DNA of 64,000 nucleotides from Winogradskyella epiphytica. Lineage in GTDB: Bacteria > Bacteroidota > Bacteroidia > Flavobacteriales > Flavobacteriaceae. The notes beneath the pieces were generated by a model that made no database searches, was not told the origin of the DNA, and saw only the letters and a list, made by a program, of their open reading frames with translations. Shown in pieces: positions 17,466 to 27,278 of the stretch (position 1 is the first letter of the stretch; each line of letters opens with the position of its first letter). A program made the position numbers and the translations under genes. The stretch covers positions 372,001 to 436,000 of the forward strand of contig NZ_QJTD01000001.1 of NCBI RefSeq assembly GCF_003217215.1, in the 5' to 3' direction.

Positions 17466-18719
17466 TTAATGGTCGTGTTCCAGTTCGCCTTTAACCATTT
17501 CAGAAGACAGGTTATAAGCTCCTTTGATGACCACTTTGGCATCCGTTGAAACTTCGGCAGGAAGATTGACTTCAACAAAGCCCAAATCAGTTAGTCCAAC
17601 CGTTACGGGTACCATTTTAAATTTCATTTTGTTCGCTTCCATTGCTTCATCTTCATCCAAAATAAAAATAAAGGATTGCTCGCCTTCTTTTATAATGGCA
17701 GCTTCCGGTACTGCAAAACCTTTTTTCTCGCCCTGCACTATGCGTCCTTCCACGTACATACCCGGCAACAGGTTTTTATCCTTGTTCTCAATATCTGCCA
17801 AAACTTCCAATGCTTTTGGGTCAGTATTGAAGGTTTTGCCAACAGACCTAACGGTTGCCTTAAGCAGTTCGTCCGGACGAGAAGCCGTTGAAAAATATAT
17901 CTGTTGCCCTTTCTTGATTTGCTTTATGTCCTTCTCATATACTTTGAAGTTGACATAAATCTTTGAATTATCGCTTATTGAGAACATTTTGGATTGTTGT
18001 GCCACATAATCGCCCAGACTAATCATTACTTCATCCACATAGCCACTTATGGGCGTGATAATGGGAACTGCGGAATATATTTGGCCTTCAGCCACCTTGT
18101 CCGGGTTGATGCCCAACAGTCTCAATTGGGAACGCAAACCATTGACGCTGGATGTTGTGGAACGAAATTTTGACTGCGCCATCTGAAATTCCTTGCCAGA
18201 AGAAACACCTTTATCATAAAGAGTCTGCTTACGCTCAAAATCCTGTTTCAAAAAGACCAGTTCATCATTTTTTTCCTGATAATCCTGTTGAATTGCAATG
18301 ATATCTGGATGCTCAATATACGCAAGCACCTGTCCTTTGCTTACGTTATCTCCAGGTACAACTTTTATGGAACTCACATTTCCACCAACAAACGGACTGA
18401 TGTTCGCCTTGTCCTGTGGGTAAAGTTCCAGCGTACCCGTTACCTTAATGTTGTTCCCTAAATTCCGTTCCTCCAGAGGTTTCATTTCCAAACCGATGGT
18501 TTCAGCCTGTTGCTTTGTAAGTTCTACAACGCCTTCTTCCTCACTATGGCCTCCTTCTTCTTCGTCGTGACCTTCTTCGCCGTGTGCATCTTCGCCACCT
18601 GCTTCGGTTTTTGATACGCCTTCAGCTTCGTTATGCCCAAGTTCAGATTTTTGGCCATCGTTACAACTCATAAACATAAGTGTAAATAATACGGTACTTA
18701 CTAATAGTATATTCTTCAT
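17466..18719 (-). CDS. czcB: RND periplasmic adaptor lipoprotein (CzcB type)
   Basis: This 417-residue membrane-fusion protein links the inner-membrane pump to the outer-membrane factor. The signal peptide ends in a lipobox (FMSC, Cys 19), so it is lipid-anchored. A long Glu/His-rich segment (about 25-66, with HGEEGHDEEEGGHSEEE) probably binds divalent metal before handing it over. A biotinyl-lipoyl-type hairpin region, a coiled coil (about 145-200) and barrel domains follow. It ends ELEHDH. It lies 17 bp after the CzcA-TolC fusion gene on the same strand. Confidence 0.9.
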   Translation of the reverse strand: MKNILLVSTVLFTLMFMSCNDGQKSELGHNEAEGVSKTEAGGEDAHGEEGHDEEEGGHSEEEGVVELTKQQAETIGLEMKPLEERNLGNNIKVTGTLELYPQDKANISPFVGGNVSSIKVVPGDNVSKGQVLAYIEHPDIIAIQQDYQEKNDELVFLKQDFERKQTLYDKGVSSGKEFQMAQSKFRSTTSSVNGLRSQLRLLGINPDKVAEGQIYSAVPIITPISGYVDEVMISLGDYVAQQSKMFSISDNSKIYVNFKVYEKDIKQIKKGQQIYFSTASRPDELLKATVRSVGKTFNTDPKALEVLADIENKDKNLLPGMYVEGRIVQGEKKGFAVPEAAIIKEGEQSFIFILDEDEAMEANKMKFKMVPVTVGLTDLGFVEVNLPAEVSTDAKVVIKGAYNLSSEMVKGELEHDH

Positions 18720-18736
18720 TTTTCTTCTTTATTATA

Positions 18737-21700
18737 TTATAGATTACCCAACTGATATTGTACCTCAATAGATTGTTGGTTGTATTGATTGATGTATTCC
18801 AAATGTGTTTGCTTTATCCTGATGGCACTGTTAAGGATGGTTATATAGTTGACATAATCTATTTCGCCTTCCTTGGATGCCAATTCTGCGGTGGTTATTT
18901 GTTCTTCCGCCAAAAGCAATGCGCCTTCTTCATAATACTGCAATATTTTCCGCGTTTTTTCAAGGGATTTGAACAATTGCGACACCCTACTTTCGGTGGT
19001 TGCCTTTTGCTCCAAATATTGATTTTCTGCGACCATTGCATCTGCCTTGGCTGCCTTTATCCTCGATTTCTGCGGAAAAAACCATAACGGAATACTAATA
19101 CCTGCCTGATAGGTATTGAATCCAGAAACATCATCCACTACTTGCCTTCCAAACGATAAACTGAATTTCGGTAGGAGTTGCGATTTTTCAACACCCACAT
19201 TTGCTTTACTTACTTCGGCGTTCTGCAACGCATATTGCAATATTGGGTTGTTTGCTACCGAGGTAGAATCCAAATTTGCCATAAAATCCAATGGCTCGTA
19301 AAAATCGTTCACCGTTTCAATGCTTTCATCCGTTCCCAAATACTGTTTTAAAGCACGTTTGGCAATTTCAATATCATCATAGGCTTGTTGTTTTAATACT
19401 TGTATTTGCTGATATTCCGAAGATGCTGCAATAAATTCCAATTTCCCGGTTTCCCCTGTTTCATAACGCAATTCAGCAGCCTCCCTAAAATTAATATAAA
19501 CACTATCCAGCTGTTCTGCAAAACGCAACTGTGCCTTGTAATAATTAATTTGGTCATAGGCTTGCATCACATTGCGCACCAACTGTTGTTCATTGGCCAC
19601 ATAAAACTTTTCTCCCAAGGCAATACGCTCTTTGTAAAACTTCGATTTTGAAAATCCTGAAAGCAAATCAATGTTGCCCTGTTGCACACCAATGGTAGTC
19701 TGTACTCCGGGAAGATTATTGCCATATTCTTCCTTTCCCGTAAAAACTTGCGTACTGCCCAAGTCGAAACTTGTGCCTTTCATAGCCTGTTCACGTTCTA
19801 TAAAGGCTTGACTTTCTTTAAGAGAAGGATAATTCTGTTTTGCCAAAGCGATGGCCTCATCCACGGTCAAGGTTTTTGGAATTGTTCCATCTGCATTGGT
19901 GTCTTGGGCAAAAGCAGTTCCAGAAGCCATCAAACCGCCAACCATCAATAATACGGTTACAATGTTAGTTGATTTGTTGACATAGCTTATAGCTCCATCG
20001 TTATTGTTTCGTTCTTTTCTCGATTCGAGCCAGTAATAAAGAATAGGAATAACCACCAAGGTCAGAAAGGTTGCCGTAAGCATTCCTCCAATCACTACTG
20101 TTGCCAATGGTCGTTGTACTTCGGCACCACCAGAGGTGGAAACCGCCATTGGGATAAAGCCCATAATTGTTGTAATGGCTGTCAATAAAATTGGACGTAA
20201 ACGTTCGTGCGTAGCTTCGTATATACGTTTTTTTATATCTGTCATTCCACTGTCTTTTAGTTCATTGAATTTGTTTATAAGAATCAAGCCGTTTAATACG
20301 GCAACTCCGAAGAGTACGATAAACCCGACTCCCGCCGAAATACTGAAAGGCATTCCACGAATCCACAAAACGAAAACGCCACCTATGGCTGCCAAAGGTA
20401 CCGCCATATAGATCATCAAGGCTTGTGAAAATGAATTCAAAGCAAAGTAAAGCAGAACAAATATTGTTATTAAAACGATTGGGACTACGATCATCAATCG
20501 GTCTGACGCACGTTGCAGGTTTTCAAATGACCCTCCGTAAGTAACATAATATCCCGGTGGCAGTTTCACTTCCGTTTCCAGTTTTTGCTGAATCTCCTCA
20601 ACCATCGATTTTACATCTCGCCCACGAACATTGACACCAACCGAAATACGCCGCGAGGTATTGTCCCTTGAAATCTGCATTGGTCCGGGTTTGTAGCTAA
20701 TATCTGCTACTTCCTTTAGTGGAACTTGTGCACCGTTTGGTAGGTCTATATAAAGATTTTTTAAGCTATTGATGTCCTGTCTAAAATCTTCTGCCAAACG
20801 AATGACTACATCAAAGCGTTTTTCGCCCTCAAAAATCACACCTGCGGCTTCTCCTGAAAACGATGCACTCACATAATCATTCAGCTTGTCAACGGTTACT
20901 CCGTATTGAGCCATTTTTGCGCGGTTATACACCACGGTCATTTGGGGCAAACCACTTGTAGCCTCTACGTTAAGGTCTGCTGCACCGGGAACTTTCCGTA
21001 TTACCGCAGCAATTTCCTGAACCTTATCTGCCAACACGTTTAAATCTTCTCCATATAATTTGATGGCTACGTCCTCACGAACACCTGTAAGCAATTCATT
21101 AAATCGAAGTTCGACAGGTTGTGTAAACACGAAGTTTACTCCGGGAACTACTGAAATTTTTTCTTGAATTTTTTCTATGAGTTCTTCTTTACTGTCTGCG
21201 GAAGTCCATTTACTCTTGTCTTTTTCAAGAATAATGTAACTATCCGCAATATCCATAGGCATTGGGTCTGTTGGTATTTCGGCCACACCAATCCGTGAAA
21301 CCACTGTTTTTACTTCCGGAAATTCATTGATTAAGTTCTGAAGTTTTTCTGAAGCCTCAATGGATTCTGTAAGACTACTCCCCGGTTTTATCAAGGCCTG
21401 AAAGGCAATATCTCCTTCATCAAATTTAGGGACAAATTCTGCTCCCATATTGCTAAATACAAATCCTGTAATTAATAGCAATGCAATCGCACCTATAACG
21501 ACACCGGCTCGAAAGCGAAGTGCAAAATTAAGTATGGGTAAATAAGCCCGATTTAAAATATCCATAATTTTATCGCTTATCCTATCCATCTGGTTTTCAA
21601 ATTTGGCAAACCAACTGTTTTGATTTTTAGCAGGTTTTAAAAATAAGGACGACATCATTGGCACGTATGTAAGACAAAGGATAATCGCTCCTAAAACAGC

Positions 21701-23152
21701 AAAACCAAAAGTGAATGCCATTGGCCGGAACATTTTTCCTTCTACGCCGGTCAAGAACAAAATAGGTGTGAAAACAATGAGAACGATTAATTGTCCGAAA
21801 AAGGCAGAATTCATCATTTTACTTGCAGAATCGTAGGTTATTTCATCCATTTCGGATTGTCCTATAATGGCATTGGATTTTTTCATCCGTTGATGAATGT
21901 GGAATACCGTACCCTCCACTATAATTACCGCCCCGTCAACAATAATCCCAAAATCAATTGCCCCCAACGACATCAGGTTTGCCCAAATGCCAAATTGTTT
22001 CATTAAAATAAATGCAAATAATAGGCATAAGGGAATGATTGAAGCAGCAATCAATCCTCCACGGAAGCTTCCCAAAAGCAAGACCAAAACAAATATGACA
22101 ATAAGCGCTCCTTCTATTAGGTTTGTTTTTACGGTACTTGTGGTTGCCTCAATAAGTTCACTTCGACTTAAAAAAGCATCAATATAAACGCCTTCCGGCA
22201 GGGATTTTTGGATTTCGGTTATACGCTTTTCAACATTTTCTATAACGTTACTTGGACTTTCGCCTTTCAGCATTAGTATTTGTCCACCAACAGATTCGTG
22301 GCCATCTTGGGTAAACGCACCATAGCGCACTTGATTTCCATAGCCCACTTTTTCGGCGACATCCCGCACTAAAACAGGGCTTCCGTTTTGTGTGGTTACA
22401 ACGGTGTTTTCCAAATCTGAAATGCTACGCGCCAAGCCTTCGCCACGAATAAAATTGGCCTGATGGTTTTTTTCAATATACGCACCTCCGGTATTTGCGT
22501 TATTAACTTTCAGGGCTTCAAAAACCTGATTCATTGTAATGCCAAAACTTTTTAGTTTATCAGGGTTTATGGCAACTTCGTACTGCTTTACATAGCCTCC
22601 AAAAGCATTAACCTCTACCACTCCTGGGACTAATGCCATTTGGCGTTTTACAATCCAATCCTGTATGGTACGAAGCTCCATAGCATCGTATTTATCTTCG
22701 TAGCCTTCTTTTACTTTTAGGGTGTATTGGTAGATTTCGCCCAGACCCGTAGTTATTGGTGCCATAAATGGTGTGCCGAAGCCTTCGGGGATTTCGCCAG
22801 CAACTTCCGTTAATTTCTCCTGCACTAATTGCCGGGGAAGATAAGTACCTGCCTCGTCCTTAAAGACAATGGTAACCACAGACAGCCCAAAACGAGATAC
22901 GGAACGCAGCTCGATAACGTCAGGAAGGTTTGCCATTGCCAATTCTACCGGATAGGTTACAAATTGCTCAATATCTTCAGTCCCTAAATTTGGGGCAACG
23001 GTAATAACCTGTACTTGGTTGTTGGTAATATCGGGTACAGAACCCAGTTTTATAGTGGCCATAGACCAAATGCCCGTACCTACAAGCGCCACTATAAAAA
23101 GCCCAATAATAAACTTGTTATTAATGGAAAATGAAATGATTTTGTTAATCAT
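18737..23152 (-). CDS. czcA: CzcA/CusA-type RND pump fused to a TolC-type outer-membrane factor
   Basis: At 1471 residues this is about 430 longer than normal CzcA (about 1040). Residues 1-1050 are a heavy-metal RND pump with 12 membrane spans and large periplasmic loops. Then comes an internal signal-peptide-like segment (VTVLLMVGGLMASGTAFA, ending at A1082 before Q1083). A complete outer-membrane factor domain follows (about 1090-1471, two coiled-coil repeats, for example DQINYYKAQLRFAEQLD). Such fusions are known in Bacteroidota. The cleavage site suggests processing into two proteins. With the gene at 17466 it completes a divalent-cation export system. Confidence 0.92.
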   Translation of the reverse strand: MINKIISFSINNKFIIGLFIVALVGTGIWSMATIKLGSVPDITNNQVQVITVAPNLGTEDIEQFVTYPVELAMANLPDVIELRSVSRFGLSVVTIVFKDEAGTYLPRQLVQEKLTEVAGEIPEGFGTPFMAPITTGLGEIYQYTLKVKEGYEDKYDAMELRTIQDWIVKRQMALVPGVVEVNAFGGYVKQYEVAINPDKLKSFGITMNQVFEALKVNNANTGGAYIEKNHQANFIRGEGLARSISDLENTVVTTQNGSPVLVRDVAEKVGYGNQVRYGAFTQDGHESVGGQILMLKGESPSNVIENVEKRITEIQKSLPEGVYIDAFLSRSELIEATTSTVKTNLIEGALIVIFVLVLLLGSFRGGLIAASIIPLCLLFAFILMKQFGIWANLMSLGAIDFGIIVDGAVIIVEGTVFHIHQRMKKSNAIIGQSEMDEITYDSASKMMNSAFFGQLIVLIVFTPILFLTGVEGKMFRPMAFTFGFAVLGAIILCLTYVPMMSSLFLKPAKNQNSWFAKFENQMDRISDKIMDILNRAYLPILNFALRFRAGVVIGAIALLLITGFVFSNMGAEFVPKFDEGDIAFQALIKPGSSLTESIEASEKLQNLINEFPEVKTVVSRIGVAEIPTDPMPMDIADSYIILEKDKSKWTSADSKEELIEKIQEKISVVPGVNFVFTQPVELRFNELLTGVREDVAIKLYGEDLNVLADKVQEIAAVIRKVPGAADLNVEATSGLPQMTVVYNRAKMAQYGVTVDKLNDYVSASFSGEAAGVIFEGEKRFDVVIRLAEDFRQDINSLKNLYIDLPNGAQVPLKEVADISYKPGPMQISRDNTSRRISVGVNVRGRDVKSMVEEIQQKLETEVKLPPGYYVTYGGSFENLQRASDRLMIVVPIVLITIFVLLYFALNSFSQALMIYMAVPLAAIGGVFVLWIRGMPFSISAGVGFIVLFGVAVLNGLILINKFNELKDSGMTDIKKRIYEATHERLRPILLTAITTIMGFIPMAVSTSGGAEVQRPLATVVIGGMLTATFLTLVVIPILYYWLESRKERNNNDGAISYVNKSTNIVTVLLMVGGLMASGTAFAQDTNADGTIPKTLTVDEAIALAKQNYPSLKESQAFIEREQAMKGTSFDLGSTQVFTGKEEYGNNLPGVQTTIGVQQGNIDLLSGFSKSKFYKERIALGEKFYVANEQQLVRNVMQAYDQINYYKAQLRFAEQLDSVYINFREAAELRYETGETGKLEFIAASSEYQQIQVLKQQAYDDIEIAKRALKQYLGTDESIETVNDFYEPLDFMANLDSTSVANNPILQYALQNAEVSKANVGVEKSQLLPKFSLSFGRQVVDDVSGFNTYQAGISIPLWFFPQKSRIKAAKADAMVAENQYLEQKATTESRVSQLFKSLEKTRKILQYYEEGALLLAEEQITTAELASKEGEIDYVNYITILNSAIRIKQTHLEYINQYNQQSIEVQYQLGNL

Positions 23153-23270
23153 AGAAAAAGTATTAATTCAGTTTAAACCTCGCAGTGCAAATAGATGCAA
23201 TACGTTTATGATGTGATACTTACTTTGAAAAGCATCACGATAGGATATAGATATCCTTAAAAAAACTGAA

Positions 23271-23666
23271 TTATACTTTAGGGGGTTGGAAAAGCGATTC
23301 CAGATATCTGGAAGTGAAGTTTACTTTATGTAAGTTAAACTGTTTTTTCTCTTCAAACTTTAGTCGATTGGTTAAAGCCGAATTGTTGTTCGCAATAATT
23401 AATACTAAAGGGTGACAACATTGATGATGGGAATGGACTGGTGTATTCTCCTTATCTGGGTTATTATGATGCCCTTCATTTTTTGCATCATTGTCAATGT
23501 AATCTTCAATTACATATTCAAGGAAAGAGTCTCCATAAACTTTATGGTCTTGATAATGGGTAATAATGCTTGAAATTTCTTTAATTGGTCCACAAAAGTC
23601 CATATCAATGCTAATTCCCTGAAAAAAGAATAAAATTGACATTGATATGGAAAAGAATATTTTCAT
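23271..23666 (-). CDS. Small secreted His/Cys protein related to the HYC_CC_PP family
   Basis: The start at 23666 overlaps the upstream stop as ATGA and gives 131 residues. A signal-like N-terminus (IFFSISMSILFFFQGISI) is followed by DMDFCG, a His/Asp-rich stretch with HSHHQCCHP, and a C-terminus with FQPPKV. The order Cys, CC, PP resembles the HYC_CC_PP proteins at 38030 and 38738, though divergent. It is probably a periplasmic metal-binding protein of the copper response. Confidence 0.65.
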   Translation of the reverse strand: MKIFFSISMSILFFFQGISIDMDFCGPIKEISSIITHYQDHKVYGDSFLEYVIEDYIDNDAKNEGHHNNPDKENTPVHSHHQCCHPLVLIIANNNSALTNRLKFEEKKQFNLHKVNFTSRYLESLFQPPKV

Positions 23667-23935
23667 AAAGTTTGACAAAGATACAAATTAATCGATGCAC
23701 AGGTTGTGCAAAGATTGTTTAGGTGTGAGCAATAATCTTTATTTTCTTGAATTGGCGGGCAAGCAACTGTTCCATAAGAACAAAACACACAACAATCTCC
23801 ATCATAAGGCTTCAAGACTGTTTTACAATTTTCACACTCATAAAAGAATTGACAAGCGTTTGTTGGCATCTCTTCTACTTTTTTGTGTCCGAAGTTTGGA
23901 CAGGTAATCTCTGATTTTAATTGAATTTTCATCAA
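23663..23935 (-). CDS. GDCCVxC-domain protein
   Basis: This 90-residue protein contains GDCCVFCSYGTVACPPIQ, the hallmark of the GDCCVxC family, preceded by the CENC and CPNF knuckles. It has 13 cysteines, so it is very likely a metal-binding cytoplasmic protein. Family members occur next to mercury and other metal resistance genes. It is translationally coupled to its neighbours on both sides, overlapping the HMA-AraC regulator end by 4 bp. Confidence 0.8.
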   Translation of the reverse strand: MMKIQLKSEITCPNFGHKKVEEMPTNACQFFYECENCKTVLKPYDGDCCVFCSYGTVACPPIQENKDYCSHLNNLCTTCASINLYLCQTL

Positions 23936-24498
23936 ATCTCATCTAATGACTTACGGTTTTTATTAGTACTTTTTTTAAATTCCGAAGGGGTCATTCCTGT
24001 TAGCTTTTTAAACTGATTGCTTAAATAAGCGACGCTACTGTAATTCATTTTAAAGGCTATTTCACTCAAGGTTAATTCATCATAAACTATTAGTTCCTTG
24101 ACACGTTCAATTTTTTGGTTGATAATGTATTGCTCAAAGGTGATACTTTCAACCGATGAAAACAGTGAGCTTAAATATTTATAATCAAGATGTATGTTGT
24201 CGCTTACATAATCTGCCCATTTAATGTTCAGTTCTCTGGATGAGAGATGAATTTTATTTACAACCAATGTTTTCATCTGTTCGATAAGTTGACTTTTACG
24301 GTCGTCAATCAAATTGAAACCTGAATTTTGAAGGGCTTCGGAAAGCTCTTTTTTGGTGTTTGTATTTAATGTTGACATTAATTTAACCTCTCCCAATTTA
24401 ATAGAAGCATAGGATATTTCAAGTTGTTTTAAAATATTGGATACTGCCGAGATACATCTTGGGCAGACCATATTTTTAATATAGATAATCTCACTCAT
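23932..24498 (-). CDS. HMA-AraC fusion regulator, copy 1
   Basis: This 188-residue protein has an N-terminal metal-binding ferredoxin-like domain with MVCPRC (Cys 12 and 15) and an AraC-type helix-turn-helix domain (about 95-178, with LSEIAFKMNYSSVAYLSNQF). Metal on the CxxC site would change DNA binding directly, making it a one-component copper-type sensor. It lies in the same operon as the genes at 23663 and 23271. A paralogue lies at 39330-39911, beyond the right end of the copper block. Confidence 0.85.
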   Translation of the reverse strand: MSEIIYIKNMVCPRCISAVSNILKQLEISYASIKLGEVKLMSTLNTNTKKELSEALQNSGFNLIDDRKSQLIEQMKTLVVNKIHLSSRELNIKWADYVSDNIHLDYKYLSSLFSSVESITFEQYIINQKIERVKELIVYDELTLSEIAFKMNYSSVAYLSNQFKKLTGMTPSEFKKSTNKNRKSLDEI

Positions 24499-24510
24499 AT
24501 AATACTTGTT

Positions 24511-24687
24511 TTAAAACAAGGTTAACCCAGATTTGTTTAGTGAATAGTAAACAGCAGCTATCGCAGCAATTACAAAAACCAATACTATCACAACAAAAGC
24601 TATAATTTTATCTTTTTTTGAGATATTACTTTTAGGTTGATGCTTCTTCCTTTCATTTTTTCGTCTATTTCTTCTTCTTTCACTCAT
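24511..24687 (-). CDS. Small basic single-membrane-span protein, family copy 3
   Basis: This 58-residue open frame begins MSERRRNRRKNERKKHQ, continues ISKKDKII and has one membrane span (about 29-48). The RRNRR and ISKKDKII motifs match the copies at 7756 and 8028. It fills the gap between the CusB adaptor and the HMA-AraC regulator and ends 13 bp before the regulator starts. Confidence 0.6.
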   Translation of the reverse strand: MSERRRNRRKNERKKHQPKSNISKKDKIIAFVVIVLVFVIAAIAAVYYSLNKSGLTLF

Positions 24688-24760
24688 TATCGTTCGCCAT
24701 TATAAAACCAAGATTATTTTTTGGCCTTATGAAGATTACTTGATTAATCCGTAATTCGTT

Positions 24761-26563
24761 TTATCTTAAAGTTGCTTTTACCTCTCCACAGGTTAACATA
24801 GCCTCTCCATAATATGGATTTCGCACTTCTTCTTCCAAACTTATCCAATAGGCACCTTTATTGTTATTGGCCATTGGGCAAAACTGGATATATACATTTT
24901 GATTGACCCCAAAAAGCTGTACACCACTTATCATATGTGCCGAAAGATGCTTGAAATGCCCTCTTTGTGCTGCTATGTCTGAACTGTTCTCAATAGCATC
25001 TGCTGATGACTTTAGTTCCTTTTGAATGGTCATCCAATGGTTATGTGCCTTTTCATCAGATAATAATTTCATATCTACTTTTTTCAAGGACTGGTTGATT
25101 TGTTCTCCTGCTTGTTGAGCACCCTTGGTATCAGTGTTTACTAATGCGTCCTTCAAAAGAATGTAATCATCAAAAACCTGTTCTAACTGAATCTGAAATT
25201 TGTTTGAAACCTTAATTCTTTCCTTCATTTGAGAATGATCGGTTACATCCATATTTTCTCCAGAACTATCTTCTTGCATTCCCAAATGCCCTTCGTGTCC
25301 CGTCATAGTTTTACCTCCTTCTTGATTCATCATTGATTTTTTACCCTGAAGCTGTGCCGCGGCATCTACTGTAAACGTGCCGTTAGTTACCACTTCATCT
25401 CCATTTTTTAAACCTTCAAGAACGGTATAACTATCGCCAGTGGCATTGCCCAATAAAACTTCTTTCATCTCAAAAACAGCTTTATTAGGGTCTGTTTTGA
25501 CATAGACCACAGAACGTTCGCCCGTCCACATAACAGCCGTTGACGGTATGGAAACGGTGTTCTCTGTGCTCGTTTGAGCACCCTCGATTTTTCCTTCCAC
25601 AAACATTCCCGGCTTAAAGAGGTCTTTTTTATTTTGTAAAACTGCTCTCACGACCACCGTTCTTGTAGCAGAGTTTAATAAGGGGTCAATAAATGAGACC
25701 TTGGCGTCAAACACTTCATTTCTATAGGCATTGGTGGTTACTTTAATGGTTTGTCCTTCTTTTAAGGACGCAATTTGGTTTTCGTAAGCATCAAATTCTG
25801 CCCATACTGTATTGAGATTGGCAATTTTGTATAAGGGTTGTCCTTGTTTTAAATAATCTCCTTCCTCTACCATTTTCTGTGTTACCGTTCCTGATACGGT
25901 TGCGTACACAGGAAAGTTTTCTTGTACTTTCCCAGAGTTTTCTATGGCGTTGATTTGCTTTTCTGAAAGTTTCCAAAGTTTAAGCTTGTTTCTAACAGCT
26001 TTATATAATTCTGGTTGCGATTCTTTTAAGGATGAAGCGGTAAGCAGTTCTTGTTGTGCCGCAACTAATTCTGGAGAATAAATAGTTGCCAAGCGTTGTC
26101 CTGCGCCCACACGTTCTCCAGTAGAATTAACGTATAATTTTTCAATTCTTCCTCCAAAATATGTGACCTGTACGGCATTTGACTCTTCATTTGCTTTTAT
26201 CTTTCCAGATAACTTTAGGGAATTATTTCCCATTTGTCCTTGTCCCACAAGTGACGTTTGAATATTGGCTAGGGCCATTGCGTTATCGGTCATTTTGATT
26301 TCATTGGCATTGAGGCCATCGGCACCCGATTCAGCTGGAATTAAATCCATTCCACATATTGGGCAGTCGCCAGGTTCTGGTTGCATAATCTGTGGGTGCA
26401 TAGAACAGGTCCACATTTGATTAGTAGCAATTTCTTCTGAATGTTCGTGATTGTCTTTAGCACTATTAGTTGCCTTATCAGCAGAACCTCTACCGAAAAT
26501 TAGATAGCCACCAAACAGGCCAACAATTACCGCAACACTTATGTAAATAATGTTTTTATTCAT
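24761..26563 (-). CDS. cusB: CusB-type adaptor with heavy-metal-binding head and DUF3347 tail
   Basis: This 600-residue periplasmic adaptor of a Cu/Ag RND pump has three parts. One N-terminal membrane anchor is followed by a heavy-metal-binding domain at 51-74 (CSMHPQIM...CPICGMDL). The membrane-fusion core (about 90-420) is next, then a Met/His-rich linker (about 410-445) and a C-terminal DUF3347 domain (about 450-600, ending NPYYGEAMLTCGEV). Two stand-alone DUF3347 proteins are encoded at 28957 and 29995. It partners the CusA/TolC pair at 32947-37895. Confidence 0.92.
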   Translation of the reverse strand: MNKNIIYISVAVIVGLFGGYLIFGRGSADKATNSAKDNHEHSEEIATNQMWTCSMHPQIMQPEPGDCPICGMDLIPAESGADGLNANEIKMTDNAMALANIQTSLVGQGQMGNNSLKLSGKIKANEESNAVQVTYFGGRIEKLYVNSTGERVGAGQRLATIYSPELVAAQQELLTASSLKESQPELYKAVRNKLKLWKLSEKQINAIENSGKVQENFPVYATVSGTVTQKMVEEGDYLKQGQPLYKIANLNTVWAEFDAYENQIASLKEGQTIKVTTNAYRNEVFDAKVSFIDPLLNSATRTVVVRAVLQNKKDLFKPGMFVEGKIEGAQTSTENTVSIPSTAVMWTGERSVVYVKTDPNKAVFEMKEVLLGNATGDSYTVLEGLKNGDEVVTNGTFTVDAAAQLQGKKSMMNQEGGKTMTGHEGHLGMQEDSSGENMDVTDHSQMKERIKVSNKFQIQLEQVFDDYILLKDALVNTDTKGAQQAGEQINQSLKKVDMKLLSDEKAHNHWMTIQKELKSSADAIENSSDIAAQRGHFKHLSAHMISGVQLFGVNQNVYIQFCPMANNNKGAYWISLEEEVRNPYYGEAMLTCGEVKATLR

Positions 26564-26567
26564 AATA

Positions 26568-27278
26568 TTACTTTTTTGTTCTCTTATTTATTTTTCTAAT
26601 TGTAGGTGATGATGTATACCAAAGTAAAAAACCACTCAATACGGTTATTAATCCCAACAATGAGAATACTCTTAAAACAATGGTATTAAAATTATCTCGC
26701 CCTTCATAGTCCATAGTGTGTGTCATCCACAAAAAATCGAACCAACGCCACGCCCTGTGCCTTACAGTTTGGAATTTTGCATCGGTTACTGAAACGTAGG
26801 CCTTTAGAGCCTCATCGGTATCATACGATATCACATAGGCAGGCAATAATTTTTCACGATATTCGTGATGGTCGCCCACTTCGTTTATCTTTTGGATATT
26901 GGAAACTTTTAAATTCTCCTTCATCTGGTTTTTGGCTATGTACAAGGCTTCTTCTTCAGAAATCGTCTTTTTTGCTTCGCCAGTTCTCGCATTATATAAT
27001 TGTTCATTGTTTATCCAATAATACGGCTCGTTATTGATATCCCTTATTTCGATTTCACGAATGTCTTCATTACTTTTAATAAGTGAAGGGCTAATAAGGT
27101 TGTCAAATGCTTTTGGCACATAGTCCATATTACGGAATTGGTCGCCGTGAATGTCATCAATGTTTGTCCAACTAAAGTACATTCCGCTGATAGTCCACAT
27201 TAGGAATTGGATTCCCAGAAACAGACCCAAATAGCGATGAACCTTTCTTATTTTTAATGCTGTATGCCTATTTACCAT
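26568..27278 (-). CDS. PepSY-domain membrane protein
   Basis: This 236-residue protein has an N-terminal span (about 14-34) preceded by a basic KVHRYLGLFLG block typical of PepSY-TM proteins, a periplasmic part holding a PepSY-like domain, and a C-terminal span (about 205-226). The conserved RxxHxxLG-type start and SWTNID after the span support this. Such proteins are thought to take part in redox or metal uptake at the inner membrane. The start lies on the stop of the DUF2911 gene. Confidence 0.85.
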   Translation of the reverse strand: MVNRHTALKIRKVHRYLGLFLGIQFLMWTISGMYFSWTNIDDIHGDQFRNMDYVPKAFDNLISPSLIKSNEDIREIEIRDINNEPYYWINNEQLYNARTGEAKKTISEEEALYIAKNQMKENLKVSNIQKINEVGDHHEYREKLLPAYVISYDTDEALKAYVSVTDAKFQTVRHRAWRWFDFLWMTHTMDYEGRDNFNTIVLRVFSLLGLITVLSGFLLWYTSSPTIRKINKRTKK

